33,827 bases of DNA from Verrucomicrobiota bacterium (lineage in GTDB: Bacteria > Verrucomicrobiota > Verrucomicrobiia > Opitutales > Opitutaceae): the NCBI GenBank assembly GCA_028293565.1, contig JAQGON010000110.1:1-33827 (forward strand), written 5' to 3'. Below the pieces are notes generated by a model. That model was given only the letters and a program-made list of their open reading frames with translations. It searched no databases and had not been told where the DNA came from. This document shows, one piece after another, positions 8,517 to 16,636 of this stretch; positions within the stretch are counted from its first letter, which is position 1, and each line of letters opens with the position of its first letter. Position numbers and translations under genes: made by a program.

Positions 8517-10667
8517 CTAACGCGGCCAGCCTTCTTCGTCCTTGTAGGGACGGTGCGGCATGCCGCGGGTCACGTCGGCGATCACCGGCGGCCGCTGCAG
8601 GAGGAGGGCGTGGCGGTCCAGTTCCTTCGCGGTCACCTTTCCGGGCGGAAAAAAACGCATCGTGAAAACGTGCTCCCCCTGATCGATCCAGGCATGGTGC
8701 TCGAGTTTTTCCGGCAGGATTTTTGGGTCGTGGTGCGCGAAGGGGCAGGAGCGCAGCAGGGTGAGATGGACCTCGGTCCGGCCGCCGCTCGCGCCGAAAA
8801 CCTCCGGGGCCACGATCCCGGCGCGGGTCCCGTCGCCGAGCAGCAGGACCATGCGGTCCCGCAGCGGCAGTTCGCGGCCGTCGCTGGCCCGCGCGAGCCC
8901 GCCGCCGGCGATGCCGTCCTCGCGGCGCGCGATGTCTTTCCCGGGCGCCCATGCAAGCCGGAGCAAGCGATGGTGCTCGTGCCAGGCGACCCGCAGCCGG
9001 AGCTCGTAGAAATCGCCGCCAAGGTAACGGCGCCAGTCGGCGCAGATCCGGCTCCGGCCGATCGTTCCATCCATGCGCCACGCCTGCCGGACGGGCCCCG
9101 TCTCCACGAGTTCGGGCGCGCTCCAGTGCGCGTGATCCAGTTGCGGGCCGGCGAAGCGGTCGATGCCGTGCGACCAGGTGTCGGATTTGTCCTCGATCAG
9201 CCGAAGCTCGGGCAGCGGGCAACCGGCGCCGCCGGCGGGCTGGAGTTTTCCGGCGCCGTCGTCTTCGGCCAGGAGGGTGAAGTCCGGCCGGGCGCCTTTC
9301 AGGGCCGGGGCGCCGCCGGCGAGGTTGCGGCCGATGCGAAACGAGCGCATCGCGCCGGCGGGCACCTCCGCCGGAAAAAGGATGCGCATCGTGTCCGGCA
9401 TGAGGGTTTCGGGCTCGATGATCTGGTGCGGCACGAGACGGCCGCGATCGTCGAGCAGGCACCAGTCCGGCTTCCAGTGGGTCCACTCGAGCCACGGTTC
9501 GTGCTCGACGAAGTCCCGGAAATTCCCGCCGGAAAAATTGGCCAGCACCATGCGCTGCCGCGGATCGGGCGGGAGCGCGTGGGCGCGGCGCCGGAAGGCC
9601 TCGCTCAAAATAGTTTCGGCCGCGGCCTTGACCCCCGCCAGCTGGTCATCTGCGGCGCGGGCGGCGCCGGGCGTGCAGCTGCCGCCGAGCGTGTCGTGAA
9701 ACGAATTGAAGCAGAGCGTCCGCCAGGATTCCCCGAGCACGGCGGACGCCGCGCGCTGCTCGGGCTCGGGAGAGGCGGCGAGCGCGGCCTCGGCCAGCAC
9801 CAGCATGTTTTCCGCGCGGCGGACGCCGAGCTTCACCGGACGATGGCCGGTGTAGCAACCGATGGCGTGCATCTGGAGTTCGCCGGTGACCAACGGAAGG
9901 TGCCGGGCCTCCGCCGCCACGGCGCGGAAAAACCGCTCCGGCGACGAAAACTGGAGACGGGCGCCCGGGATGGCGTGCAGGTTGTCGCGCACCCATTGGA
10001 TCATGTGCTCGTTCGGCCCGCCCCCGTGGTCGCCCACGCCGAGGAAACACATGGTGTGCGTCACGCCCTTGGGCAGCGGCGCGAGGGAGGACTCGATCCA
10101 TTCCAGGTTGGGCGGAAAAATCGTGGCGTAGCCGCTGGAGATGCGGAAGGCGGTGACCGTCTTGCCGCCCGGACGTCCGCGCCACCGGAACACGTTCGCG
10201 GGAAGCGGTGTCTCGTGCGCCATCGGGCGCATGAAGACGTAATTTTTCTGGCCGTGGGCCGCGAGGATTTCCGGCAGCGCGGCGGTGTGGCCGAAGGAGT
10301 CGACGTTGTAGCCGATCCGCGGAAAAAGGCCGAGATGCCGCTCGAACCATTCGCGGCCGATCGCGATCTGCCGATGCATGTTCTCGATCCCGGGCAGGTT
10401 GCAGTCGGGCTGGATCCACCAGCCGCCGACGACCGACCAGCGTCCCGCGCGGATATGCCGCTTGATCCGCTGAAAGAGCGCGGGATCGTGCCGCCGCACC
10501 TGCTCGTAGACCCACGCCTCACCGCGGGTGAAGATGATGTCCGGATGGCGGTCGAGGGTCTCGCACATCGTGTGGCACGTGTTGAGCGCCTCGTCCACCC
10601 CGGTGGTCCACGGCCAGAGCCACACCGGGTCGATGTGGGCGTTGAAGATGATATGAACGGTGTTCAA
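8517..10667 (-). CDS. Glycoside hydrolase family 38 alpha-mannosidase
   Basis: 716 residues. The N-terminal GH38 catalytic domain has the metal-binding HID motif (H11, D13 in NAHIDPVW), then the nucleophile-containing NVDSFGHT (D123). Further on is the family motif SFHDTLGGS, followed by the C-terminal beta domains that extend to the end. No signal peptide is seen, so the enzyme is probably cytoplasmic and trims alpha-mannosides taken into the cell. The start is TTG at 10665-10667: no in-frame ATG precedes the conserved first strand, and VHIIFNAHIDP begins almost at once. Length is in the range of short bacterial GH38 enzymes. It sits between two PhyH dioxygenase genes on the same strand. The family is certain; linkage specificity (alpha-1,2, 1,3 or 1,6) cannot be read. 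Confidence 0.93.
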   Translation of the reverse strand: MNTVHIIFNAHIDPVWLWPWTTGVDEALNTCHTMCETLDRHPDIIFTRGEAWVYEQVRRHDPALFQRIKRHIRAGRWSVVGGWWIQPDCNLPGIENMHRQIAIGREWFERHLGLFPRIGYNVDSFGHTAALPEILAAHGQKNYVFMRPMAHETPLPANVFRWRGRPGGKTVTAFRISSGYATIFPPNLEWIESSLAPLPKGVTHTMCFLGVGDHGGGPNEHMIQWVRDNLHAIPGARLQFSSPERFFRAVAAEARHLPLVTGELQMHAIGCYTGHRPVKLGVRRAENMLVLAEAALAASPEPEQRAASAVLGESWRTLCFNSFHDTLGGSCTPGAARAADDQLAGVKAAAETILSEAFRRRAHALPPDPRQRMVLANFSGGNFRDFVEHEPWLEWTHWKPDWCLLDDRGRLVPHQIIEPETLMPDTMRILFPAEVPAGAMRSFRIGRNLAGGAPALKGARPDFTLLAEDDGAGKLQPAGGAGCPLPELRLIEDKSDTWSHGIDRFAGPQLDHAHWSAPELVETGPVRQAWRMDGTIGRSRICADWRRYLGGDFYELRLRVAWHEHHRLLRLAWAPGKDIARREDGIAGGGLARASDGRELPLRDRMVLLLGDGTRAGIVAPEVFGASGGRTEVHLTLLRSCPFAHHDPKILPEKLEHHAWIDQGEHVFTMRFFPPGKVTAKELDRHALLLQRPPVIADVTRGMPHRPYKDEEGWPR

Positions 10668-10671
10668 TCGC

Positions 10672-10830
10672 AGGGTGCGGATTTCGGATGGCGGAATGAG
10701 CCGGGAACGCGCGGGGACCGCCGATCATCAACGAGCCGTGATCGCCGTTCCGCAATCCGCAATCTGCCGACCGACCGTTCGACGCTGAAATTTCACCTCT
10801 CCCGACTGGACGACCCGAAATCCGAAATTT
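10672..10830. repeat. Degenerate 7-bp-periodic repeat in intergenic gap
   Basis: The gap between the second PhyH gene and the mannosidase holds blocks of a roughly 7-base unit, TCCGNAA. It reads leftward at about 10674-10697 (complement ATTCCGCCATCCGAAATCC) and rightward at 10746-10762 (TTCCGCAATCCGCAATC), with a shorter block at 10815-10828 (CCGAAATCCGAAAT). The first two blocks are inverted to each other and flank a small hairpin, CGATCA/TGATCG, at about 10722-10743. I see no small gene here. Confidence 0.45.
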
Positions 10831-11610
10831 TCACCGATGTCCTTCGCAATACGCCTGGGACGCGACGTGGCTCCAGCCCCGCAGCACCAGGCGGGAGTCG
10901 GCGTGCAGGTTGCCTTCCTCGATGCGGTCCCTGCCGGAATGAAGCTGGGCCAGCACGGTTTTGCGCAGCTTCGGCGAGCGGTTGGGCTTCGAGCCGTGAA
11001 TGGTGAAGTAGGAAAAAAAGAGGACGTCGCCCGGCTTGGCCTCGATCGCCTGCGCGCCTTCGAGGGGATAATTCCGGTCCATGAACCGCGAGTAGCCCTG
11101 GCCGTTCGTGCCCTTCCTCCGCCCGAGCTTGTGCGATCCCGGATAGACGCGGAGGCAGCCCATTTCATCGGTCGCCCCGGAAACATGGATGACCGCCGCG
11201 ATCATCGTGTCCTTCTCCGAGGGGAAATAGGACCAGTCCTGGTGGGTCGGAAACGGCGCGCCCTTTTCGGCGGGCTTCTGAAAAAGCTTCGTATGGTGCA
11301 GGACGATATCCGGCCCGAGGATGGCTTCGGCGACGCCGAGGAAACGCGGATGCTGCAGCGCGTTGAGCCAGGCGGCGGAATAGAAATGAACCTGGTGCGT
11401 GTGAAACAGCGCGGTGTCGCCGGCCTTCAGGCGCTCGACCGCCTTGCCGCTCCAGCCCTTGTTGGGCGAATCGTGCAGGCGCACGTTCTGATCGACGATG
11501 CGGTCGAAGTCGCGCTCGAGCTTCCTCACCTCGGCGGGCGTGAAGAGTCCGCGGGCGACGTAATAGCCGTTTTGGTCGAAGAAGGCCTTGATGTTTTTGG
11601 CGGAGGGCAT
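10831..11610 (-). CDS. PhyH-family Fe(II)/2-oxoglutarate dioxygenase (second copy)
   Basis: 259 residues. The iron ligands are H123 and D125 in PTHQDWSY and H205 in FTIHGSKPNRS, with a following RKTV arginine positioned for 2-oxoglutarate. GCLRVYPGSHK at 151-161 is the family's conserved strand. The protein is diverged from the copy at 7683: spacing and flanking residues differ, and this one carries the more standard HQDWxY motif, so the two probably have different substrates. The start is the ATG at 11608-11610, 228 bp from the divergent AraC regulator, which is the likely controller. It is first in a same-strand run continuing into the mannosidase and the other dioxygenase, although the 163-bp repeat-bearing gap may split the transcript. 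Confidence 0.88.
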   Translation of the reverse strand: MPSAKNIKAFFDQNGYYVARGLFTPAEVRKLERDFDRIVDQNVRLHDSPNKGWSGKAVERLKAGDTALFHTHQVHFYSAAWLNALQHPRFLGVAEAILGPDIVLHHTKLFQKPAEKGAPFPTHQDWSYFPSEKDTMIAAVIHVSGATDEMGCLRVYPGSHKLGRRKGTNGQGYSRFMDRNYPLEGAQAIEAKPGDVLFFSYFTIHGSKPNRSPKLRKTVLAQLHSGRDRIEEGNLHADSRLVLRGWSHVASQAYCEGHR

Positions 11611-11748
11611 GGCGAGGGATCCACAAAAAGAATGAAGGGCGGCCTCCGCGGAAAGGGAAAGCGATTGTCGGATTTCGCCTCCTGTTGTCTCTTTTCAACA
11701 AAGTGAGACCGGGGGGGGCGCAGAGAAAATGTGGCGGCTCCATTTAAT

Positions 11749-11786
11749 CACACGTGACTTGGATGGTCATGACTTGCACGATTGCA
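11749..11786. promoter_or_regulatory. Possible operator in the AraC/dioxygenase divergent gap
   Basis: TGACTTGG (11755-11762) and TGACTTGC (11770-11777) are direct repeats 15 bp apart. They sit beside a CACGTG palindrome (11751-11756) and TGCA-CGAT-TGCA (11775-11786). Direct half-sites between an AraC gene and its divergent neighbour are a common arrangement. The match is short and could be chance. Confidence 0.22.
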
Positions 11787-11838
11787 TGGTTGTGATTTCC
11801 GCAGCTCAGCCTTGCGTGGAGCATGACTCGCGATTCGG

Positions 11839-12687
11839 ATGACCGGTATGAGTGCCGGACTATCGCTTTCCTGGCCGCGGACCGCGGTTCCGAGGCTGCG
11901 GCGGGGCGGTCGGTTCCCGATGCCGGCGCACAATCCGGGTCTCGTCTATGTTTCGGCGACCGTGGCGCTGCACCTTCACCATTATTCTGGGCGAATGTGG
12001 CTCGGCCGCCGGCTGGTCCGGCTCCAGCCGGGAGACTTCACCCTCACGCCCGCCCGCCTGAAATCGAACTATGACCTGGATGAGGCGGGCCACCACCTGT
12101 GCATTCACTTCGAGACCCTCGCCGCAAGGCGCTTCCCGTTGCGGCTGCCGCTGCACTGGCGTCCGGGGCCGCATGCGCAGTGGCTCGGCGAACGGCTGCA
12201 GGAAATCATTCACCTGTTCCGGCTCGGCGACGGCACCTCACGGGAAGCGAAACTGGCGCGGCACGCGGCGGGGGCGGCATTGCAGGGAATGTTGCTGTGG
12301 CTGGCGGTGACGGTGGGGCCGCGTCAAACGGCCGCCGTCGCGGCGCCGACGCGGGTCGATGGCGCGCTGGACGATGTGCGGCGGCACCTCGATGAACACT
12401 ATCGGCGCCCGCTGGATGTTCCGGCCCTGGCGCGGCAGGTGGGCGTGAGCCAGAACCATCTGGCGCGGCGTTTCCGGGCGCGGCACGGAATGACCCTGCA
12501 GCGTTACGTGCTCGGCCGGCGCATCGAGCTCGCCCGCCATCTCCTCGCGGCGACGCGATTGCCGTTGAAGGCCGTGGCGATCGAGGCCGGCTTGGGGAAC
12601 CCGCAGTATTTTCACCGCCAGTTTCAGCGCGCGACGGGGCATAACCCCTCGGAGGAACGGAGGCTGTCCGTGGCACGGGGCTCCTGA
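11839..12687 (+). CDS. AraC/XylS-family transcriptional regulator
   Basis: 282 residues. The N-terminal part (about 30-160) resembles a cupin-like effector domain, including LVRLQPGDFTLTPARL. The C-terminal part is the two-helix-turn-helix AraC domain. HTH1 is at about 194-217 (VPALARQVGVSQNHLARRF). HTH2 is at about 242-270 (LKAVAIEAGLGNPQYFHRQF), closing with TGHNPSE, the variant of the family's GxSPxxYR signature. It is divergent from the PhyH gene at 11610 and likely regulates that gene and the mannosidase cluster in response to a sugar. The start is uncertain: ATG at 11839 or 11848. The last codons and the TGA fall inside a REP-like hairpin, so the VARGS tail is probably not ancestral. 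Confidence 0.88.
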   Translation: MTGMSAGLSLSWPRTAVPRLRRGGRFPMPAHNPGLVYVSATVALHLHHYSGRMWLGRRLVRLQPGDFTLTPARLKSNYDLDEAGHHLCIHFETLAARRFPLRLPLHWRPGPHAQWLGERLQEIIHLFRLGDGTSREAKLARHAAGAALQGMLLWLAVTVGPRQTAAVAAPTRVDGALDDVRRHLDEHYRRPLDVPALARQVGVSQNHLARRFRARHGMTLQRYVLGRRIELARHLLAATRLPLKAVAIEAGLGNPQYFHRQFQRATGHNPSEERRLSVARGS

Positions 12688-12693
12688 CCCGTG
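12670..12693. repeat. Single REP-like hairpin overlapping the AraC stop codon
   Basis: GTGG (12670-12673) is followed by a hairpin, CACGGG (12674-12679) with CCCGTG (12688-12693). It is a diverged form of the REP arms at 5131-5239. The loop contains the TGA stop (12685-12687) of the AraC gene, so the element appears to have landed in the 3' end of the gene. Confidence 0.6.
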
Positions 12694-12749
12694 AGCGCTC
12701 CAACCGCCAAAATGGCCCGCGTAAACAAACGCCGTTTGGATCCGCGCCA

Positions 12750-13967
12750 CTACCTCCCCAGGCGCCTCGCAACCGTCCCCACCGCGCGGGCGACTTTCTC
12801 GAGATAGGAATCGGACATCGCCTCGTTGAGACGGAAGGTGAGGCAGTCATCGAGGATCGCCTCGGCGACGGGGCAGGACACGCTGCGGTAGTCCATGTTC
12901 GTCACGCCGAAATCACGGACGGGCCACGCGCCGCCGAAGAAATTGTGATTTTGGAAAACGGGATAGCGGTACACCGGCGTGGGAATGTAGCCGCCGCCCA
13001 CCGCCACGCCTTCCGCCTGAAGCGCCGCGGCGATCTCGGTCCGGGAGGCCTTGAACCGCGCCAATTCCAGCCGGGCCATGAAAAACCAATAGCTGTGGGT
13101 GTCGCCGGTGTTCACCTGGGGCGCAAGCACGCCGGGCGTGGATTGGAGCAGCGACGCGAGAAATCCGCCGGCGTGGTTCCGCCGCGCGACAATGTCGTCG
13201 AGCTTGGTCAGCTGCGCGGCTGCGACGGCCGACTGGGGTTCGCTGATCCGGTAATTCGGCGCGAGTTCGTCGGGAGCGCGGCTGCCGGTCACGCGGTCGT
13301 AGGCCTTGTCGCCCCATTTAGCGAGTCCCGGGCCGTGGTGTTCGCTGTTGGTCGCGACGATTCCGCCGTCGCCGCACGCGATGTGCTTGAAATCGTTGAA
13401 CGAGTAGCACCCGAAATCGCCGACGAGCCCGACGGGAGTGCCGCGGTGTTTCGCGCCCCATGATTGCGCGCAGTCCTCGACCAGCGCGATGCGGTGCTCG
13501 CGCGCGATCGCGCTCAAGGCGGTGAGGTCGCACGGGTTTCCCGCGAGGTGCACCGCCATGATCGCCCGGGTCCGGGCGGTGATCCGCCGGCGGACGTCAG
13601 CCGGGTCCAGGTTATAGCTGCGCGGGTCGAGATCGGCGAAGACCGGCACGCCCTGCTGGAAGAGGATTCCGATCACGGAGCCCATGTCGGTGATCGGCGA
13701 GACGATCACTTCGTCGCCGGGGCGGAGCTTGAGCGCGCCGATCGCAATGTGCAGGGACGCGGTGCCGGAGGAGCACGGGAAGCAGTACTTCAGGGGATAA
13801 TGGCGCTGGAATTCCGCGAGCAGTGCGGTCGTCTGGGGGCCCTTCCAGTAAAACAGCGACGGCTGTTCGACCATCGCGGCCAGGCGGGCGAGCTCCTCGC
13901 GTCCCCATCGCGCCGGCTGCGGCGCCGGCTCGTCGACGATCGGACGGGTCGCATTCGCCGTGCTCAT
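12750..13967 (-). CDS. DegT/DnrJ/EryC1/StrS-family PLP aminotransferase (second copy)
   Basis: 405 residues. PLP-site residues are intact: the CSSGTASL turn (65-72), D165 in VEDCAQSWGAKH, and the Schiff-base lysine K194 in SFNDFKHIACGDGG. It is diverged from the copy at 3882: after the lysine it has HIACGDGG rather than VATAGEGG, and it has a long C-terminal part rich in aromatic residues. It probably aminates a keto sugar or a related ketone. It is the last gene of a three-gene unit, starting 6 bp after the stop of the degenerate amidohydrolase. Its ATG at 13965-13967 has GAGG five bases upstream. This tight coupling argues for a role in the pathway of the amidohydrolases rather than surface polysaccharide synthesis. 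Confidence 0.9.
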   Translation of the reverse strand: MSTANATRPIVDEPAPQPARWGREELARLAAMVEQPSLFYWKGPQTTALLAEFQRHYPLKYCFPCSSGTASLHIAIGALKLRPGDEVIVSPITDMGSVIGILFQQGVPVFADLDPRSYNLDPADVRRRITARTRAIMAVHLAGNPCDLTALSAIAREHRIALVEDCAQSWGAKHRGTPVGLVGDFGCYSFNDFKHIACGDGGIVATNSEHHGPGLAKWGDKAYDRVTGSRAPDELAPNYRISEPQSAVAAAQLTKLDDIVARRNHAGGFLASLLQSTPGVLAPQVNTGDTHSYWFFMARLELARFKASRTEIAAALQAEGVAVGGGYIPTPVYRYPVFQNHNFFGGAWPVRDFGVTNMDYRSVSCPVAEAILDDCLTFRLNEAMSDSYLEKVARAVGTVARRLGR

Positions 13968-13973
13968 GAGGCC

Positions 13974-14729
13974 TCAGAGATTGAAAAAGCGGCGGGCGTT
14001 TTCGAAACCGATCAACGCCTTGGTGCGGGCGGGGAGGGAGGCGCGCACGAGCTTGTCGACCTCCGCCCGGGTGGAGAGCAGCGGCGTGCAGGTGCCGAGC
14101 ATGAGGCGGCGCGCCGGGATTTTTTTCACCAGCGCCTCGAGCGTGTTGGCCCATTCGCAGAACGAAATCTCGGCGGAAAAGTTGCCGCACTCGCCGGCGA
14201 GTTTTTCCAAATCCGGCTTGTAGATCCCGGCGAGCAGCGGGTGATGCGTCGGGAAACGGCGGAGAAAACCGGCGAGCGCGACGACCGGCACGCCCTTCAT
14301 GCGCAGGGCGAAATATTTATGGCGCTCGTCCTCGAGCCGCACGTTGAGGATCAGCTTCAGGCCGGCGTCGGCGAGCGCGGCCACGAAGGCGTCGAGGTGC
14401 CGCGACTTCAGCGTGTAGTTGTGGTAGTTCGGGAGGATCTTGACGGCGCGGATCGGCGCGGCGGCGCGGCATTCGGCGAGCTGCTCGCGCCAGGTGCGCA
14501 AGGCCGGGTTGATGACCGGCACGGGATGCAGCGCCGGCGCGGACTTCACCGCCGCGAAGAGCCGCCGGTTCGCCGGCATCGGGTCGGGCAGGAACACGGC
14601 CCGCAGGTCGGAGACGAGCGCGCGGCGGATGCCGCTCTCCGCCAGGTGCGCGGCGAGCTGCGGTCCAGTGTGCTCGGGCAGGGGCGAAAACGGCCACGGG
14701 CCGAGGTTGACGTTGGTGTCGATCAGCAT
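13974..14729 (-). CDS. Amidohydrolase-like protein lacking metal ligands
   Basis: 251 residues with the overall pattern of the amidohydrolase_2 (TIM-barrel) family, ending in the typical GFENARRFFNL. The metal site is gone. The IDxHxH start reads IDTNVNLG, with asparagine (codon AAC) at both histidine positions, N6 and N8. The middle histidine region reads LNVRL and the terminal YGSD region reads LGTCTP. The strand-lysine region IRAVKILPN persists. The frame is open and full length, so this is a maintained gene rather than a decayed one. Its neighbour at 14735, 5 bp away, has the intact site, and the two are probably ancient duplicates. It may act as a partner, regulator or metal-independent enzyme. 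Confidence 0.78.
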   Translation of the reverse strand: MLIDTNVNLGPWPFSPLPEHTGPQLAAHLAESGIRRALVSDLRAVFLPDPMPANRRLFAAVKSAPALHPVPVINPALRTWREQLAECRAAAPIRAVKILPNYHNYTLKSRHLDAFVAALADAGLKLILNVRLEDERHKYFALRMKGVPVVALAGFLRRFPTHHPLLAGIYKPDLEKLAGECGNFSAEISFCEWANTLEALVKKIPARRLMLGTCTPLLSTRAEVDKLVRASLPARTKALIGFENARRFFNL

Positions 14730-14734
14730 GGCGC

Positions 14735-15505
14735 TCAGTTCAGGCCGAGGAGGCGGGCCGTGTTCTCGTACAGCATCTTTTTCTTGTCCGCGGCGGAAAT
14801 CCGCGCGCCGAGGATCCGGCCGATGGTCACGGAGTTTTCCCGAATGGGCAGGTCGGAACCGTAGAGCACGTGGTCCGCGCCGAGGTGCTCGGCCGCGTAC
14901 TCGATCAACCCCTCCTCGGGGAAGCCGCCGGAGGTGTCGACGAAAAGATTCCCGCAGCCCTTCGCCTCCAGCACGCCGCGGAATCCGCAGCCGGTGAGAT
15001 GGGCCATGATGATTTTCACGTCCGGATGCCGGCGCGCCAGCAGCGTGGTGTCCTCGGGGTCGCTGTGAAAGCGGCGCGCCTTCAGGTTCACCATGCTCCA
15101 GCTATGCTGCAGCACCACCAGGCCGAAGCGGCGCGCGGCCTCCATCACCGGCACCATGCAGGCCTCGCGCGCGTTGTTCGAGATCTCGAGCTTGATGCCC
15201 TTGAAGCCGTACTTCGTGACGCAGCGATCGACCTCCTTCATGACGGCGCGCTCGCCGAGGACGGGATTGAGAAAACAAAAGCTGACGAAGAAGTCGGGGT
15301 GCGATTTCTGCAGGCGTCCGTTGACGTCGTTCATCGCCGAGACCTGGGCCGCGGTGGGGTGCTTGCCGTGGAGGAGCACGTCGCCGAGCGAGATCATGCG
15401 CACGATTCCGAGCGCCCGGCTCCGGCGGATCAGCTGGGCGACCTCCGCCGGCTTTGCTCCCTGGCGGAACAGGATCGGGTGGGCGTGGACGTCGATGATG
15501 CGCAT
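14735..15505 (-). CDS. Amidohydrolase_2-family metal-dependent hydrolase or decarboxylase
   Basis: 256 residues with a complete metal site: H7 and H9 in DVHAHP, H134 in LQHSW, H169 in MAHL, and D218 in YGSDLP. The barrel lysine region GIKLEISNN is at 103-111. The C-terminus YENTARLLGLN is typical. Known relatives hydrolyse sugar lactones (for example fuconolactonase-type) or decarboxylate (ACMSD-type); which applies here cannot be decided. It is the first gene of the minus-strand unit, followed by its degenerate paralogue and a DegT aminotransferase with 5- and 6-bp gaps. A 100-bp gap separates it from the divergent epimerase-like gene. Confidence 0.87.
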   Translation of the reverse strand: MRIIDVHAHPILFRQGAKPAEVAQLIRRSRALGIVRMISLGDVLLHGKHPTAAQVSAMNDVNGRLQKSHPDFFVSFCFLNPVLGERAVMKEVDRCVTKYGFKGIKLEISNNAREACMVPVMEAARRFGLVVLQHSWSMVNLKARRFHSDPEDTTLLARRHPDVKIIMAHLTGCGFRGVLEAKGCGNLFVDTSGGFPEEGLIEYAAEHLGADHVLYGSDLPIRENSVTIGRILGARISAADKKKMLYENTARLLGLN

Positions 15506-15562
15506 GAAAAATCAGAGGGCGGGAACGAAAACGAGGCGACCGTGCGGCAGAGAAAACAGAGT

Positions 15563-15578
15563 GACAAGACCGTTTGTC
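15563..15578. promoter_or_regulatory. Candidate operator dyad in divergent promoter
   Basis: GACAA (15563-15567) and TTGTC (15574-15578) flank a 6-bp spacer in the 100-bp gap between the amidohydrolase and epimerase-like starts. The position suits a repressor that controls both arms. The half-sites are only 5 bp, so chance is possible. Confidence 0.25.
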
Positions 15579-15605
15579 GCTCGCACTGTCCGCCCCCTGT
15601 TCCGC

Positions 15606-16634
15606 ATGTCCAAGGCCTCCCTTAACGACCACGAGATCGAGCGGCTTTTGTCGCAGCCGACGGCCGGCGCGGTGGACGCGGTCCGCCGGCTCGAGGGAGA
15701 TTTCATGGTGCTCGGGGTCGGCGGGAAAATGGGCATCACGACCGCGACGATGCTGCGCCGCGCGCTCGACGCCGCCGGCCGGACCGCGTCGGTTTACGGC
15801 GTCTCGCGCTTCAGCCGTCCCGAGGCCAAGGCCGAGCTTGAACACAGCGGCGTCATCCCGCTGGCCTGCGACCTCGCCGATGCGGCCCAGGTCGCGAAGC
15901 TGCCGGAGGTGGTGAACGTCGAGTATCTCGCCGGCCAGAAATTCGGCACCGATTCCGCGCCCGACGAAACCTGGATCCAGAACACGGTGGTGCCTTCGCT
16001 CGTCGCGCAGAAATTCCGCGGTTCCCGGATCGTCGTGTTCTCGACCGGGTGCGTTTATCCTTTCAGCCCGGTTTCCGGCCGCGGGGCGGTCGAGACGACC
16101 CCCGTGGCCTTCCTCGGGGAATACGCGAGCACCTGCGTGGGGCGCGAGCGGGTGTTCACCCATTATGCGCGGAAGTTCGGGACCAGGCAGCTGATGTTCC
16201 GCCTGAATTACGCCGTGGAGCTCCGTTACGGCGTGCTCGTCGACATCGGGCAGCGTGTGCTCGCCGGGGAGCCGGTGGACGTGACGATGAACGTGTTCAA
16301 CCTCATCTGGCAGGGCGACGCCTGCGCGCGGGCGATCGAGTGCCTGCTGCACGTCTCGAACCCGCCGAAAATCCTCAATGTGACCGGCCCGGACAAGCTG
16401 ACCCTGCGCGAGGTGGCGGAGCGCTTCGGCACGATTTTCGGGCGCCAGCCGATCCTGGCGGGCACGCCGGCGGATGCGGCCTGGCACTCCGACGCCGGCG
16501 AATCGATGCGGCTTTTTGGGCCGGTGACGAAATCGCTCGACGAGATGATCGCGATGGTGGCCGATCATCTCCGCGCGGGCGGAAAACTGCTCGGCAAGCC
16601 CACGCATTTCGAAACCCGCGACGGCAAATTCTGA
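15606..16634 (+). CDS. NAD(P)-dependent epimerase/dehydratase-like protein (SDR fold)
   Basis: 342 residues. A Rossmann motif lies at VLGVGGKMG (35-43), the STGCVYPF strand carries the family serine/threonine, and C-terminal segments such as ILNVTGPDKLTLREVAERFG are typical of extended SDRs. The usual catalytic YxxxK is changed: the matching segment reads EYASTCVGRER, with the tyrosine kept but cysteine at the lysine position. It may therefore be an atypical dehydrogenase/epimerase or a non-catalytic relative. The ATG at 15606-15608 is the first start after the divergent promoter; the longer upstream open frame lies in the neighbour's antisense. Its stop is 2 bp before the next gene's ATG, so the two are co-translated. 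Confidence 0.85.
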   Translation: MSKASLNDHEIERLLSQPTAGAVDAVRRLEGDFMVLGVGGKMGITTATMLRRALDAAGRTASVYGVSRFSRPEAKAELEHSGVIPLACDLADAAQVAKLPEVVNVEYLAGQKFGTDSAPDETWIQNTVVPSLVAQKFRGSRIVVFSTGCVYPFSPVSGRGAVETTPVAFLGEYASTCVGRERVFTHYARKFGTRQLMFRLNYAVELRYGVLVDIGQRVLAGEPVDVTMNVFNLIWQGDACARAIECLLHVSNPPKILNVTGPDKLTLREVAERFGTIFGRQPILAGTPADAAWHSDAGESMRLFGPVTKSLDEMIAMVADHLRAGGKLLGKPTHFETRDGKF

Positions 16635-16636
16635 TC

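Noticed and set aside
8493-11006. 837-residue plus-strand frame opposite the mannosidase
   Set aside because: Antisense of GH38; no domain features.
15102-16607. 501-residue open frame on the minus strand opposite the epimerase-like gene
   Set aside because: Composition is typical of antisense GC-rich frames (His, Arg and Gly rich); the plus strand carries a recognisable SDR protein.
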